This document shows positions 31,660 through 32,844 of a stretch of DNA of 32,844 nucleotides, piece after piece. The notes beneath the pieces were generated by a model. The model searched no databases. It had not been told where the DNA came from and saw only the letters and a list, made by a program, of their open reading frames with translations. The position numbers and the translations under genes were made by a program. Origin of the DNA: Bacteroidales bacterium UBA4866 (GTDB lineage Bacteria; Bacteroidota; Bacteroidia; Bacteroidales; P3); NCBI GenBank assembly GCA_002399565.1, contig DHDW01000024.1, forward strand, positions 15,071 to 47,914, given 5' to 3'. Each line of letters opens with the position of its first letter. The first letter of the stretch is position 1.

Positions 31660-32808
31660 TTATAAATTGTTTGAGTTATTATTATTAAAAATATATTGAA
31701 CATAAGGAGTATATTTGAATCCATTTCTTATAGTCCTTAGAGCTTCTTTTTCATTAAAGTCAGTATCCCCCCATTTATTCATAACAAAATTTAAAATTTC
31801 ATTCTCACTAATATTATAGTGTTTAGATTGAACGGCTAATAAAAAAGTTGCTGAATTTCTCCCACTGCAATTTTTGATAAAGTCTTTTAGTATTGCTTCA
31901 AGAATTTCAGTATTGGAAGTTGAACTATAATTGAAAGTATTATAAGTATTCATTTGTGGAACTTTCTTTTCCTTTTTTACCCAAGCAACTTTAAAGGGAG
32001 AAGAATTTGGATTAAAGAATACTTTAGCATCTCCACTCAAAAAGCATACACCTTGAAAGTTCTTAGCAGCTTTATCAATCACCAAATCAAATTTATTAGA
32101 ATAATATTCTCTAATTTTTTGATGAGCTTGATAGTGGAAGTCCTTAATGGTTTCAATTAATTCCTTTCTTTTTTGATTATCCAATTCCTCTTTCAATTCT
32201 TTATTGCATCTAATAATCTCACCATTTAAAGATATTCTAATAAGAATCTTAAGTCCGTAGCCACTTCCACGAGGAGAATCGAACATTAGGAATGTATTTG
32301 GACAATCGGATATATTTCTCTTAAGTGTTTTAATCCTTAATAGCAAGGTTGGGTTTTCTTTTAAATCTACATCCAATACAATTAATCCAGTGTAATGATA
32401 TAAATGGTTTTCATCTCTGTAGTTATTAAGATAAGATGAAAAGGTAATTAAAGGTAATTTGTTTTTAATAGTCTTATAATCCTTCATTAGCTCACTCTTT
32501 AATTCCTTATTCTTACATTCAATTTCCTTTATATTCAATTGCCTTAAACTAATAATTTGACTATCCAATTCCCTTTCTTTAATCATTTGAACGAGTTTAT
32601 CAATAGACAAATAAATATTGTTTATAACATCTGAAGCGGAAGCCCATATTTGAACTTTTGGCAATTCAGATAATTCATAATTTGAAGAAGGAGGCACAAT
32701 AGCCCCACTCCCAATAATAGGAGTAGGACCAAGTACCATTTTGTTTTCATACTGCGGATTAGCAATCATATTTAATGCATCATCCTGTTTAAATAAATTG
32801 TTTGCCAT
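31660..32808 (-). CDS. BT4734/VirE-N-type primase with PriCT-like C-terminal domain
   Basis: A 382-residue protein typical of Bacteroidota mobile elements. The central domain (about 115-245) fits the BT4734-like/VirE N-terminal family: LPLITFSSYLNNYR, then GLIVLDVDLKEN with a DxD pair (D146, D148), then FDSPRGSGYGLKILI and a Lys-rich stretch before FDLVIDKAAKNFQGVCFLSGD. The DxD plus SPRGSGYG pattern is what I would expect of an archaeo-eukaryotic-type primase palm, though I infer this. The C-terminal part (about 300-370: GRNSATFLLAVQSKHY, NEILNFVMNKW, EALRTIRNGFKYT) looks like a PriCT domain, the usual bridge to an SF3 helicase. That helicase is the next gene, 2 bp downstream. Upstream genes are cut off by the window edge. 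Confidence 0.85.
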   Translation of the reverse strand: MANNLFKQDDALNMIANPQYENKMVLGPTPIIGSGAIVPPSSNYELSELPKVQIWASASDVINNIYLSIDKLVQMIKERELDSQIISLRQLNIKEIECKNKELKSELMKDYKTIKNKLPLITFSSYLNNYRDENHLYHYTGLIVLDVDLKENPTLLLRIKTLKRNISDCPNTFLMFDSPRGSGYGLKILIRISLNGEIIRCNKELKEELDNQKRKELIETIKDFHYQAHQKIREYYSNKFDLVIDKAAKNFQGVCFLSGDAKVFFNPNSSPFKVAWVKKEKKVPQMNTYNTFNYSSTSNTEILEAILKDFIKNCSGRNSATFLLAVQSKHYNISENEILNFVMNKWGDTDFNEKEALRTIRNGFKYTPYVQYIFNNNNSNNL

Positions 32809-32844
32809 TTTTATAGATTAATGATTATTCATTTTCTTTCGTTT

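Noticed and set aside
32818..32844. Last eight codons of a minus-strand gene running in from the right edge
   Set aside because: The 27 bases are open and end in a stop, but this is too short to support a gene.

Overview
The window looks like chromosome from a member of the Bacteroidota, most likely an anaerobic Bacteroidales-type bacterium. The DNA is AT-rich (about one third G+C by eye). Several genes are preceded by the Bacteroidota promoter pair TTTG / TAnnTTTG instead of -35/-10 boxes. The gene content fits: a PorT-like type IX secretion protein, a HU-HIG nucleoid protein, a five-helix SdhC with SdhA and SdhB, and a BT4734/VirE-type primase. I cannot name a genus from the sequence alone.

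Layout. 1-4496 (+): the 3' part of a heptose-phosphate kinase gene, an iron alcohol dehydrogenase, porT and a large FAD-dependent dehydrogenase. 4497-4937: a gap with a promoter, a long leader and a 22-bp repeat array, leading into a HU-HIG protein. 5381-5452: an 8-unit, 9-bp-phased TTAA array between convergent genes. 5459-8935 (-): recJ-ettA. 9059-9156: a 21-bp repeat array in the recJ/pdxJ divergent gap. 9247-11863 (+): pdxJ and a U32 (RlhA-like) gene. 11990-15608 (+): sdhCAB, closed by a strong terminator. 15748-19878 (+): nrfH-nrfA-resB-ccsA. 19957-20486 (+): a small acetyltransferase/ferredoxin-like pair (YjdJ/YjdI types). 20487-20874: a gap with a second, unrelated 22-bp array. 20875-23859 (-): tRNA-Met and uvrA. 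24042-24908 (+): a coiled-coil lipoprotein. 25157-26146 (-): a lytic transglycosylase. 26264-29817 (+): a secreted TPR-like protein with xseA and xseB. 29818-30256: a repeat-rich gap. 30257-32808 (-): a primase and an SF3 helicase, probably the edge of an integrated mobile element.

How the genes fit together. sdhCAB (fumarate reductase/succinate dehydrogenase) and nrfHA (ammonia-forming nitrite reductase) are quinol-linked anaerobic respiration modules. resB-ccsA supplies the cytochrome c maturation that the nine NrfHA haems need. recJ, uvrA and xseAB are DNA repair genes, but they lie in separate transcription units.

The most unusual material is between the genes. Four arrays of about four units with an exact 21- or 22-bp period (4710-4822, 9059-9156, 20625-20715, 29871-29968) share one design: a constant core of about 14-15 bp, a variable 6-8 bp, and ends that are inverted copies of each other. 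They belong to three unrelated sequence families. Next to the primase-helicase region there are also a REPIN-like pair of GTAG hairpins (29990-30067) and an inverted set of 9-bp-spaced GTTAC iterons (30140-30247).
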